Positions 47,769 through 55,679 of a stretch of 64,000 bases of DNA are shown piece by piece. The DNA comes from Leptospira ryugenii (lineage in GTDB: Bacteria > Spirochaetota > Leptospiria > Leptospirales > Leptospiraceae). How positions within the stretch are numbered: position 1 is the first letter of the stretch; each line of letters starts with the position of its first letter. The notes below the pieces were generated by a model, which was not told where the DNA came from, did not search any database, and saw only the letters and a list, made by a program, of their open reading frames with translations. The DNA lies in assembly GCF_003114855.1 (NCBI RefSeq), contig NZ_BFBB01000004.1:1-64000 (forward strand), written 5' to 3'. A program made the translations under genes and the position numbers.

Positions 47769-49862
47769 ATGAACGAGCTACTTTTTTTAATCTGCACGGT
47801 TTCCCTTATCCTACTCGTTTTAATAGTCTTGGGCTATTTTGTTTGGCGCTCGAAATCATTAGAAAGAGAGAAGAAGACATTAGAAGAACATCTTTTTGCA
47901 ATCAAAAACTCAATAGACCAAAAAGAACATTTACTAAAAGAGGAGGCAAAAAAAGCACAAGATTTCTCGGATAAACTCTATAAGTCTTATTCTCAAATCA
48001 CAGATTTGGACTCTCTTCTACGAGAAGTGAATTCTCAAAAAGATACCTTGGCTATGCTGAAAGTTCTAGAGACTTACTTTTTAGAAAAATACAAAATACC
48101 ACATTATGTTCTCTACATTCTTTCAGAAAAAGAAGAAGAGCTCCATTTTTATGCAAGCAATTTTCCGAACAATTTGTCCGACATAGCGAAAGAGGAAATT
48201 CGATCACGCACAATTCCAATTCGAAACGAATATACAACTACTTATGCGCATACTTATTCATGGAAACGGAAAAGACCTTTCTTTATTCCTGACTTAGATA
48301 AATACAAAACTACGGGAGTAGAGTTAGAAAATAAAATCTCTGTCAACTTAAGATCTCTTTTAATCATACCCTTATTCATTCGTCAGAAGTTTATTGGTAC
48401 ATTAGATTTGTTAGACTATTCTGGGAACCTAAAATTAAGCGACCAAGAAATCAACCAGCTAAAGATCATAGGAGACTATATTGCAGGTTCGATCGATACC
48501 GCATTTTTGATGGATGAATTACAAGAAAAGAATCGGAGAATTGAATACGAAAAATCATTGATCGAACAAAATAGGGAAAAGTTAGATTCCTTAAATCGAT
48601 TTATACGGAAAATCAATTCCTTCTCAAATTTAGATGATATCCTAATCGAAGTTTTGCAATTTTTAAAAAATTCACATAGAGTCGAGTTAGCATTTCTTTT
48701 GATTTATGATAAAAAAAATCACTACCTCAAACCGCTATTGCCCTCAAAAGAGGTATTTAACAAAGGTTTATTGGTCAACAATTTCTTCAAAAACTTTGAA
48801 GTTAATCTAAATAAATCCTATGGAACTTTACACCGTACCTTCCTCAAAAAGAAGCCAATCTTCATCAAAAATCCGCAAAAAGATCTGAGTAAACTTGGAG
48901 AGTATGACCGCACAATCATCGAAACATTTCACCTCGAGTCTTTTGCTCAAATCCCACTTGTAATTCAAAATCATTGCATTGGCATTCTATGTATAACGAG
49001 ACTTACACGAGAACTAGATTGGACAAGGGAAGAGTTCAAAGATTTGTGTTCCTTTGCGGAACAAATCTCTGGTGCGATTCATAATGCCAATCTCATCCAT
49101 GACTTGGAACAAGAACAAAAAAAATCAGAGCTGATGTTACGGAATATTTTACCAACAGAGCTTGCGAGTGAACTTTTGGAAACAGGTGTTGTGGTTCCGA
49201 TGGAATATGATTCCGCTACGATCGTCTTTACAGACTTCAAAAATTTTACTCAGTCCGCAGAGAAGCTGACACCCGAAGAATTGATCCAACAACTAGATAC
49301 GATTTTCTCTCAATTTGATGAGATTGCGATTCGGCATACTTTTGAAAAATTAAAGACCATTGGCGATTCTTATATGGCTGCAGGTGGAATCCCACAAGGC
49401 AATTTCACACATCCTGTAGACGCTTGTCTCTTTGCCCTGGAAGTTCGATCATTTATGAACTTTGTCAAAATGGGAAAACAATTACAAGGTAAGGATTTTT
49501 GGGAAATCCGTATTGGCATCCATACCGGTCCGATCGTAGCAGGCGTTGTGGGCAAAACAAAATTTGCTTATGATGTTTGGGGTGATACCGTAAACATTGC
49601 CAGCAGAATGGAAAGTTCCTCATTGGCAGGCGAGATCAATCTTTCAGAAGTTACCTACGAAAAAGTAAAACGTTTTTTTGAATGTGAATACCGTGGACAG
49701 GTCACTGCAAAGAACAAAGGTGAGATGGGAATGTATTTCTTAAAGCGCCTTCGACCAGAGTTTTCTTTGGACAAAGAAGGCATCACTCCCAATGAAACAT
49801 TCTTAAATCTATACAAAAACCTTCAAATTGGAGCAAAGATAATCTTCAAACAAAGTGCTTAA
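47769..49862 (+). CDS. GAF-containing class III adenylate cyclase, active-site intact
   Basis: This encodes 697 residues: one N-terminal membrane helix (about 4-24), a coiled coil, two GAF-like domains (about 95-250 and 270-430), and a C-terminal class III cyclase. The catalytic set is complete: metal Asps in 'VFTDFKNF' (about 490) and 'KTIGDSYMA' (about 531), the Lys/Asp pair in 'EKLK' and 'YDVWG' that favours ATP, and the transition-state Asn/Arg in 'GDTVNIASRM' (about 600). Its cyclase domain is a clear paralogue of the degenerate one upstream. It starts at the base right after the upstream stop, so both are made together. It likely makes cAMP at the membrane. Confidence 0.9.
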   Translation: MNELLFLICTVSLILLVLIVLGYFVWRSKSLEREKKTLEEHLFAIKNSIDQKEHLLKEEAKKAQDFSDKLYKSYSQITDLDSLLREVNSQKDTLAMLKVLETYFLEKYKIPHYVLYILSEKEEELHFYASNFPNNLSDIAKEEIRSRTIPIRNEYTTTYAHTYSWKRKRPFFIPDLDKYKTTGVELENKISVNLRSLLIIPLFIRQKFIGTLDLLDYSGNLKLSDQEINQLKIIGDYIAGSIDTAFLMDELQEKNRRIEYEKSLIEQNREKLDSLNRFIRKINSFSNLDDILIEVLQFLKNSHRVELAFLLIYDKKNHYLKPLLPSKEVFNKGLLVNNFFKNFEVNLNKSYGTLHRTFLKKKPIFIKNPQKDLSKLGEYDRTIIETFHLESFAQIPLVIQNHCIGILCITRLTRELDWTREEFKDLCSFAEQISGAIHNANLIHDLEQEQKKSELMLRNILPTELASELLETGVVVPMEYDSATIVFTDFKNFTQSAEKLTPEELIQQLDTIFSQFDEIAIRHTFEKLKTIGDSYMAAGGIPQGNFTHPVDACLFALEVRSFMNFVKMGKQLQGKDFWEIRIGIHTGPIVAGVVGKTKFAYDVWGDTVNIASRMESSSLAGEINLSEVTYEKVKRFFECEYRGQVTAKNKGEMGMYFLKRLRPEFSLDKEGITPNETFLNLYKNLQIGAKIIFKQSA

Positions 49863-51130
49863 GAAGAAAAAGGGTCGAGGGAAACTTCCTCTCCCACGTC
49901 AAACGGCTCTACCAATGCTGGGCTGAGAGGGATGCCTTGTTCCAATAGTGATTCCAAATCTTTCCTCAATCGCTGCGTAATCTCATCCACCGTTTGTTTT
50001 TTTTGGTTCTTATATGATTCATAATATTCTTTTAAGCCAAATGGTTTTGCAAATAAGACTCTAGCTCTTCTAAGCCTCGGGCTCGTCATACCGTAGATCA
50101 GGTTTTCAAATCGATACAACCACTCGATCATCCGTTCCGCGCTTGGATACATGAGCAAATTTTCTGGTTTAATTACAAGGAAAAGATAAGCGCGGTCTAC
50201 ATCCTTTTGGATAAAGACCAATTCGGCTTTGCTCACTTGTTTAGGTGCCTTTCCAAATCCGGAATGCAGAGCATCCAATACAGTGAATACCTCGCGGATT
50301 TTTGCAATGGCATCTTTTTCTTCAGATACAGGCATTCCCAAAGCCTTTGCTGCTCGGTTCAAAGCGGCATGGCGAATGGCACCGACTCGAAAGCTATAGT
50401 CTTTATCTACATTTTTGGACAATCCGTACTCTCTTTCGGCATCTTCCATGAGCACACGCCCAATGGTTAAAAATCTTCTTAGAAGATTTTTATTTCCCGG
50501 TTCAATGCTAAGTGTGCGTTCGATACGAGAAAGAGAGGTGTGAATCTCTTTTCTCAATTCATTTTGTGTACCTGAGTAAATATATTTCACAAAGGCAGGA
50601 AGGATTTTTATATCAGCCTTGGGATCCTTTTTGAGTGCATCTTCCAAACCCCAAAATCCGATCTGTGCAATACCAGACATGAAGGGAAGTAATGTATCGT
50701 TTTCACCCGAACACATCCCCTCGGGGTAAATTACAAGTTTTCCTGCCGGCTTTGCCAATACACTTCTTGCTGTTTTTACCGATTCTTTATCAGCACCACC
50801 GGACAAAACAGAAAAGGCACCTACTTTTTTGATAATGGCTCCCACTAGCCCAAAGCCCCAATTGAATACGTTTCGAGAAGCCATATAAAAAAATCTCGAT
50901 CCCATTGCATTGGCCACATAATACGCAACAGGTGGCTCGATTGTACTCGGATGGTTACTGAAATACAAAAGCCTTTCTTGAGAAAGGCTTCGTAAGGTTT
51001 CGCGGTCCTCTTTTGAGATATCAACACCTTCTATGTTGAGCGCCATCCTTAAGACCAGAGGTAGTGTAAGATCCACTCCCCACAAAAACGGATAATCTAG
51101 GTCATACGAGATAAAGTTTTTGACTTCCAT
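49859..51130 (-). CDS. PlsC-type acyltransferase with HX4E variant
   Basis: This encodes 423 residues. The motif 'LYFSNHPSTIEPP' (about residues 55-66) replaces the family's NHX4D with NHX4E. Block II is 'ASRNVFNWGF', and block III is 'LVIYPEGMCSG', the counterpart of 'FPEGTRS'. It is therefore an acyl transferase of the PlsC/AGPAT superfamily, acting on lipid acceptors at the inner membrane. The C-terminal half (about 200-420) is longer than in typical AGPATs and has no recognised domain. The Asp-to-Glu change may lower or alter activity. It overlaps the cyclase gene convergently by four bases. Confidence 0.75.
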   Translation of the reverse strand: MEVKNFISYDLDYPFLWGVDLTLPLVLRMALNIEGVDISKEDRETLRSLSQERLLYFSNHPSTIEPPVAYYVANAMGSRFFYMASRNVFNWGFGLVGAIIKKVGAFSVLSGGADKESVKTARSVLAKPAGKLVIYPEGMCSGENDTLLPFMSGIAQIGFWGLEDALKKDPKADIKILPAFVKYIYSGTQNELRKEIHTSLSRIERTLSIEPGNKNLLRRFLTIGRVLMEDAEREYGLSKNVDKDYSFRVGAIRHAALNRAAKALGMPVSEEKDAIAKIREVFTVLDALHSGFGKAPKQVSKAELVFIQKDVDRAYLFLVIKPENLLMYPSAERMIEWLYRFENLIYGMTSPRLRRARVLFAKPFGLKEYYESYKNQKKQTVDEITQRLRKDLESLLEQGIPLSPALVEPFDVGEEVSLDPFSS

Positions 51131-51201
51131 AATTCTCTCAGTTGAAAGGAAACTAATGAGACTCGGTAGGAAGTCAATTCCGAAACCAAAACCATCTTAG
51201 C

Positions 51202-51594
51202 TTAATGGCCACCTCCACCATGTCCACCGCCGCCTCCAGAAGATCCACCACCGCCACCACCAGAGGAACCTCGACCCCCACCTCCCCCACCGGAAGAACC
51301 CCTACGGCCACCGCCGCCAGAACTACCACCCGACGATCTTCCTCCGCGAGAGCCACTCGATACATAGCTCTTTTTACAAGAATTGGTGCAGGTCATATAA
51401 AAGAAGGCACATACGGGTGAGTAGGAAGGACTGACTTTTGTGCTTTGATTGGATTGATTCGTAAGTAAAACACAGAGTGCCTGGTCCGCTAAACATTGGT
51501 TATTGCATCTTGATTCCGACCTCGATCCTGTATTTGAACAATTCTCAAACGCCAGCCATACAAAAAATAGAAATAGTAATTTAAGTTTCATCAC
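51202..51594 (-). CDS. Gly/Ser-rich small lipoprotein
   Basis: This encodes 130 residues with a Leu/Phe-rich signal and a Cys at 'FENC' (weak lipobox, about residue 19). It then has a Cys-containing region ('CNNQCLADQALC', 'CAFFYMTCTNSCKK') suggesting disulfides. The last 45 residues are GGR, SSGGGG and GGGGH repeats ending in His. It overlaps the upstream ankyrin gene by four bases (ATGA). The low-complexity tail explains the open frames on both strands here. Function unknown. Confidence 0.7.
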   Translation of the reverse strand: MMKLKLLFLFFVWLAFENCSNTGSRSESRCNNQCLADQALCVLLTNQSNQSTKVSPSYSPVCAFFYMTCTNSCKKSYVSSGSRGGRSSGGSSGGGGRRGSSGGGGGGRGSSGGGGGGSSGGGGGHGGGGH

Positions 51595-52055
51595 CTTGCC
51601 CCCTTTGCTTTCAATAGCTCAATGATTTCATGGCTCTCGGCGTGGGTGACCTCGGTGAGAGCAGTATGGCCTTCATCCGAGCTAATATTCGGATCAGCAC
51701 CAGCTTCTAGTAAAACTTTCACAACTTTCGGATAGCGATTATAAGACGCCATCATGAGTGCTGTGTGGCCATTTCTCGTCTTTGCGTTCACATTTGCGTT
51801 ATAGGAAATCAAAAGGTAGGCCATATCAGCGTATCCCTCTTTTGCCGCGATCATCAAGGGAGTAAGCCTCTCAAATGTGTCTTCAGGCCGATTCACATCA
51901 TAGCCTTGTTGGAGGAGTTCTCGTACCATCGATTGGTTATTGATCGCTACCTGGTAGTAGAGATTCTGTGTTCTTTCGTTCTTATACACGTAGGCTGACT
52001 GGCAATTCGCCAGAAAGAAGAGAAGGAAGAAAATGCTGTATTTCTGTGCGCTCAT
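51591..52055 (-). CDS. Ankyrin-repeat lipoprotein
   Basis: This encodes 154 residues from ATG 52053-52055, giving a short hydrophobic signal and lipobox 'LANC' (about residue 17). The upstream extension to 52106 is Cys-rich and not signal-like. About three ankyrin repeats follow ('TPLMIAAKEGYADMAYLLISYNANVN', 'TALMMASYNRYPKVVKVLLEAGADPN', 'TALTEVTHAESHEIIELL'). Ankyrin repeats mediate protein contacts, here probably in the periplasm. It is co-transcribed with the Gly-rich lipoprotein. Confidence 0.8.
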   Translation of the reverse strand: MSAQKYSIFFLLFFLANCQSAYVYKNERTQNLYYQVAINNQSMVRELLQQGYDVNRPEDTFERLTPLMIAAKEGYADMAYLLISYNANVNAKTRNGHTALMMASYNRYPKVVKVLLEAGADPNISSDEGHTALTEVTHAESHEIIELLKAKGAR

Positions 52056-52170
52056 GCCACCATCATCGCAGGAAAATTGGCAAGCTTCCATAGAGGTGAA
52101 CCACAATTGTGGGAAACTACTATATTCTCCTTGAACTTATGTGAGAAAATTATAAGTTGGAGGAGGGAAA

Positions 52171-52692
52171 ATGGACACTAGAACTCTTCGCATTCTCTTC
52201 ATATGGCTTTACTTTATCACTTTGGTTCTTTGGATCATCGAAGAGATTTACACACTGACCAACCCACCCGATATTTTTGACAGATACCGCATTCTGATTG
52301 CTACATTTGAATCCTTTATAGCGGTTTCATCTTTCCTTGCCATCTCCATTCTCTATCGTGAGTTGAAAACCGAAGCACAAGAGAATGAACAAGCTCAAAA
52401 TTTGATCGAAGATCTCAAGCGTACAAATCGCATCCTCCATAATCCTGAGAATAGTTTTTGGCAAGAGGTAAAAGTCCAATTAGAGAAATGGAAACTTACT
52501 GATGCTGAAAAGGAAATCGCAGTACTACTCCTACGCGGATTCTCCCACCAACAGATTGCTGGGGTCAGACAAAAGAGCCTAAGGACCATTGAGAACCAAA
52601 CGGCGGCTATCTATGAGAAGTCTTCGATGCGAGGCAAACTAGAATTTATTTCATATTTTTTAACGCCTCTGTTACCAGAGGAAGAGGATTAA
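52171..52692 (+). CDS. Membrane-anchored LuxR-type HTH protein
   Basis: This encodes 173 residues. Two hydrophobic helices (about 7-28 and 44-63) form the N-terminal half; a short coiled coil follows; and a C-terminal GerE/LuxR-type HTH spans about residues 105-165 ('KLTDAEKEIAVLLLRGFSHQQIAGVRQKSLRTIENQTAAIYEKSSMRGK'). A strong GGAGGAGGG precedes the ATG. Most LuxR-type regulators are soluble, so a two-helix anchor implies a membrane-tethered or released regulator. No cognate sensor is adjacent. Confidence 0.82.
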   Translation: MDTRTLRILFIWLYFITLVLWIIEEIYTLTNPPDIFDRYRILIATFESFIAVSSFLAISILYRELKTEAQENEQAQNLIEDLKRTNRILHNPENSFWQEVKVQLEKWKLTDAEKEIAVLLLRGFSHQQIAGVRQKSLRTIENQTAAIYEKSSMRGKLEFISYFLTPLLPEEED

Positions 52693-52801
52693 ATCGCAGG
52701 CCAGAATGCGAATGAGTACTTTCCCTAAATGAGGAGATCGAGCTATCCCCATAAGGTTACGAGCAAAAAAAGACACACAGCCCCCAGGAAAAGCTTGGTT
52801 T

Positions 52802-52842
52802 CTCTGAGAAAAAGGTTTCAATCGTAAGGTGGATTCTCAGAG
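52802..52842. promoter_or_regulatory. 9-bp inverted repeat upstream of the CNB pair
   Basis: CTCTGAGAA (52802-52810) and TTCTCAGAG (52834-52842) are perfect arms around a 23-base centre, in the 222-base gap between the LuxR-type gene and the CNB gene. It could be an operator or a weak terminator for the upstream gene; no T run follows. Otherwise the gap holds no open frame of note. Confidence 0.35.
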
Positions 52843-52914
52843 TATACTAGAAACAAGCGGTTAGTTTATCCTTTTGGTTCTCTTTCTGTTTGTGCTTTAT
52901 CCTTGTTAGATTCG

Positions 52915-53337
52915 ATGGCTGTAAAAAAAGAAAACACGATCAACATTTTCGATTTTGTAAATACGGTTCCGACCAAACTGTACAAAAAAGGGGAGATCAT
53001 CGTTCGAGAAGGTGATGCCTCCAATGAAAAGATGTACTTCATTTTGAACGGTGTCTTGTCCGTAGGTATGGGAGCTCCCGACCAAGGAAATTTCCATGAA
53101 GTGAGAAAACTGAGCACCGGAGAGTTTTTCGGTGAAATCGCATTGATTTCCGCTCACCCGAGGTCCATGACAGTCTTTATCGAGTCAGACCGCGCCCAAT
53201 TGGGTATTCTAGACAAACAAAACCTCATTAAAATAGCGACCACCAATCCCATGTTTGTGTATGCATTATTGCAAACATATGTAGAAAGGCTTTTAGAAGC
53301 CGAACAAAAGTTAAAAGATTTACTAGATGGGACTTAA
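52915..53337 (+). CDS. Cyclic-nucleotide-binding protein (first of tandem pair)
   Basis: This encodes 140 residues from ATG 52915; TTG 52903 is in frame, and neither has a clear ribosome binding site. It is a single CNB domain: 'LYKKGEIIVREGDASNEKMYFILNGVLSV', then the phosphate cassette 'GEFFGEIALISAHPRSMTVFI' with the conserved Glu and Arg. A helical tail ('LQTYVERLLEAEQKLKDLL') may dimerise. It overlaps the second CNB gene by 11 bases. Effector of cyclic-nucleotide signalling by inference. Confidence 0.82.
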   Translation: MAVKKENTINIFDFVNTVPTKLYKKGEIIVREGDASNEKMYFILNGVLSVGMGAPDQGNFHEVRKLSTGEFFGEIALISAHPRSMTVFIESDRAQLGILDKQNLIKIATTNPMFVYALLQTYVERLLEAEQKLKDLLDGT

Positions 53338-53830
53338 AGAATCACTCGCAAAACTTTCCATGGTCACCCTGAAACGGGGTGAAGTTCTATTTAAAGAAGG
53401 AGTCCCCTCAAATGGAGCAATGTTCTTTTTATTTGAAGGACAGTTGGATATCTATAAACATATAGAAGGGAAACATACCAAACTACGGAGTATTTTGCCG
53501 GGTGAGTTTTTTGGAGAAATGGCGATTATCAACAACAGCCCACGCGCAGCATCTATTGTCACTGTTTCGGATTCGGCAAAGATTGGTGTGATCAACCGCA
53601 ACTCCTTTGTTAAAATGAGCCAGGAAGCTCCGGAATTTCTTTTTTTGCTTTTGAAACGCGTCATTGAGCGACTTTATGAAACTGATTCTAAGATCAGAGC
53701 CATCAAACGGGCTAAAGACGACGCTAAATCTGGAAAAGTCACCGAAAATCCTATGAAGGATTCCCCCGCAGTAGACCCTGATTCCATACCAATGATCTCT
53801 GTGGACGATGTGATACCGAACTCAGAATGA
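53327..53830 (+). CDS. Cyclic-nucleotide-binding protein (second of tandem pair)
   Basis: This encodes 167 residues: a CNB domain ('LKRGEVLFKEGVPSNGAMFFLFEGQLDIY', cassette 'GEFFGEMAIINNSPRAASIVT' with Glu and Arg kept) and then a C-terminal extension of about 50 residues. That extension is Lys-rich, then Pro/Ser/Asp-rich ('MKDSPAVDPDSIPMISVDDVIP') and probably disordered. Translation is coupled to the first CNB gene. The two are diverged paralogues and may form a heterodimer. It ends by overlapping the SDR gene convergently. Confidence 0.82.
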   Translation: MGLKESLAKLSMVTLKRGEVLFKEGVPSNGAMFFLFEGQLDIYKHIEGKHTKLRSILPGEFFGEMAIINNSPRAASIVTVSDSAKIGVINRNSFVKMSQEAPEFLFLLLKRVIERLYETDSKIRAIKRAKDDAKSGKVTENPMKDSPAVDPDSIPMISVDDVIPNSE

Positions 53831-54529
53831 TCTTTTTTTTCTTTTGATTTTAAGGTGCTGCGATTGCAAGGTGATCTCTGAAACCACAGAGGCTTCACTT
53901 TGAGAAAGCAAAAATCCAATCGCCTTACAGACGTCTTCTGTGCTCAAATATGAGATAGGATCAGAGTCCTCGATACCAAAGTTCTTTGTTTCGTAAAACT
54001 TTGTATCGATCATTTCCGGAAGGATGCTACTCACCTTTACATCATACTTTCTAAGTTCAGCAAAAATTTCTCGTGCAAAGTGCAATAGCCCTGCCTTTGT
54101 AGCTGCATATATGGAACCCCAAGGTGATACTTGCACTGCTGCAATCGAGGATACAAAAATTATATGGCCTTTCTTTTCTTTCAAAGAACGTGTTAACTGC
54201 TGTGTAATGGCAATGGGAGCCTGAAAGTTTACAGCGATCATCTCTTTTAGTTGAACATCAGGGATTTCTTCCAATGGTGAAAAATGTGCAGTACCCGCAT
54301 TGTGGACCAAAACATCAATGCCACCCAGACTTTTCAAAAAGTTTACCCAATCCATTACCTTTTTTTGGTCAGTTAAGTCCAAAATTTGGAAATGAAAGGA
54401 AGGATGTGAAAAGCCTTGTATCTGAGAGCGACCACAACCGTACACTTGGTAACCTTGGCCTAAAAGAAGTTTCACAATTGCAGAACCAAGACCTCCGCTA
54501 GCACCCGTTACTATTGCATTTTTTATCAT
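53822..54529 (-). CDS. Short-chain dehydrogenase/reductase
   Basis: This encodes 235 residues: the NAD(P) loop 'TGASGGLGSA' (residues 8-17), 'HNAGTAHF' as the NAG motif, and catalytic 'SSIAAVQVSPWGSIYAATKAG' with Ser, Tyr and Lys of the YxxxK triad (about 141-145). Substrate unknown. The start overlaps the alkylation-repair gene stop by four bases (ATGA), so the two are co-translated. The last residues are basic. Confidence 0.88.
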   Translation of the reverse strand: MIKNAIVTGASGGLGSAIVKLLLGQGYQVYGCGRSQIQGFSHPSFHFQILDLTDQKKVMDWVNFLKSLGGIDVLVHNAGTAHFSPLEEIPDVQLKEMIAVNFQAPIAITQQLTRSLKEKKGHIIFVSSIAAVQVSPWGSIYAATKAGLLHFAREIFAELRKYDVKVSSILPEMIDTKFYETKNFGIEDSDPISYLSTEDVCKAIGFLLSQSEASVVSEITLQSQHLKIKRKKRSF

Positions 54530-55656
54530 GAATTTCCCTTTTTTTTGGCTTTTGCTTTCAAATAAAACTCTCCAGTGGCTACTTGATTTCCATTCAGAAT
54601 GATGTGAATGCTATGTTTTCCTGGGTAATAAACTCGGGTGGTGATGGGACGAAAGGAATGGCTCTTGGTTTTCTCAAGCGAATTATTTGGGTCCAGAGTC
54701 GTTTCCCCGATTTGGAATACCTTCTCGCCATACTTACCATTTGCTAAAAGGAATTTGATTTTGTATTCGATCCTGATTTTTTCTTTTTGTTTGGAAGTAT
54801 TTTGAAAGCGAATGAGAAAAGAAATGGATTCACCGATATGGATTGATTTTTGTTTAAACTGAAAATAAAGGTCTTTAGGTTTCCAGGAAGTGTTAAATAA
54901 AAACCTGGAAAGCACTTCTCTATCACCTCTCTTGAGTAGGGTCCTCAGTGCATGCCTCAATATTTTATCTCCTTCCTCTGAGATTCCTAAGCGAGACAGA
55001 CAAAAGTCTTTGGTGAGGTCAGGCTGAAGTTTGGATATATCATTTAAGTGATTGGCAACACTTCGCCTAACAGTTTCATCTGAGTCGTTCCAATTTCTTT
55101 CTAGAATGGGTAGATGGATTTCTGGATTTGCTTTGATCTTTTGGATCCCGATTCCCCAGGGAAGAAAGGGTCTAGAACCTTCACTTGCAAGCCTTCGCAC
55201 GTATGGATTTTTATGCTTCGCCCATTCTTTCATTTGCTGAACAGTTCCTAAAAAATCTTCTTGGTAGAAACGGCGGATCGCAAACTCAGCAGATGTGAAT
55301 ACCGTGATCTCTTCTAAAATTTTCATACTAGATTCAAATTCGGATACTCCTGTCTCTGATACAATCTCTGGTAAATAGATATGTGGAAAGTTAAAGTCTG
55401 GGACTCCTTTTTGGCGGAGTTTTTCTATGTACTGGATAAGGAGCAGATTTCTTTTCTCAAATGCCTTTGGAAGAAATTCTATGAATGCTAAACAAATCCT
55501 ATGGATTCTATCCTTTAGTTCTAGGCCTTGCCATCCATTTTTTGTGATGAAAGAGACCATAGATTTGGCATCTAATTTCGGATATGTTTCTTTCAATGAT
55601 TCAGTGATAAAGGTAATCATCTCCTTTGAATAGATATCCTTGAGAGCAGAAGACAT
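54526..55656 (-). CDS. DNA alkylation repair protein (AlkC/AlkD-like HEAT fold)
   Basis: This 376-residue helical-repeat protein has the shape of AlkC/AlkD DNA glycosylases. 'AIRRFYQEDFLGTVQQMKEWAKHKNPYVRRLASEGSRPFLPWGIGIQKIK' matches the conserved central region of AlkC-type proteins. 'NDSDETVRRSVANHLNDISKLQPDL' is also characteristic. Such enzymes excise alkylated purines without base flipping. The C-terminal 120 residues ('IEYKIKFLLANGKYGEKVF') form a beta-rich SH3/Ig-like part seen in some AlkC members. It is followed by the SDR in the same unit. Confidence 0.8.
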   Translation of the reverse strand: MSSALKDIYSKEMITFITESLKETYPKLDAKSMVSFITKNGWQGLELKDRIHRICLAFIEFLPKAFEKRNLLLIQYIEKLRQKGVPDFNFPHIYLPEIVSETGVSEFESSMKILEEITVFTSAEFAIRRFYQEDFLGTVQQMKEWAKHKNPYVRRLASEGSRPFLPWGIGIQKIKANPEIHLPILERNWNDSDETVRRSVANHLNDISKLQPDLTKDFCLSRLGISEEGDKILRHALRTLLKRGDREVLSRFLFNTSWKPKDLYFQFKQKSIHIGESISFLIRFQNTSKQKEKIRIEYKIKFLLANGKYGEKVFQIGETTLDPNNSLEKTKSHSFRPITTRVYYPGKHSIHIILNGNQVATGEFYLKAKAKKKGNS

Positions 55657-55679
55657 AGGCTAGGGATGACAGGACTAGC

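Noticed and set aside
51174..51420. Open frames rich in Thr/Arg or Val/Ala over the Gly-rich region
   Set aside because: They are frame and strand shadows of the GGN repeats in the Gly-rich lipoprotein.
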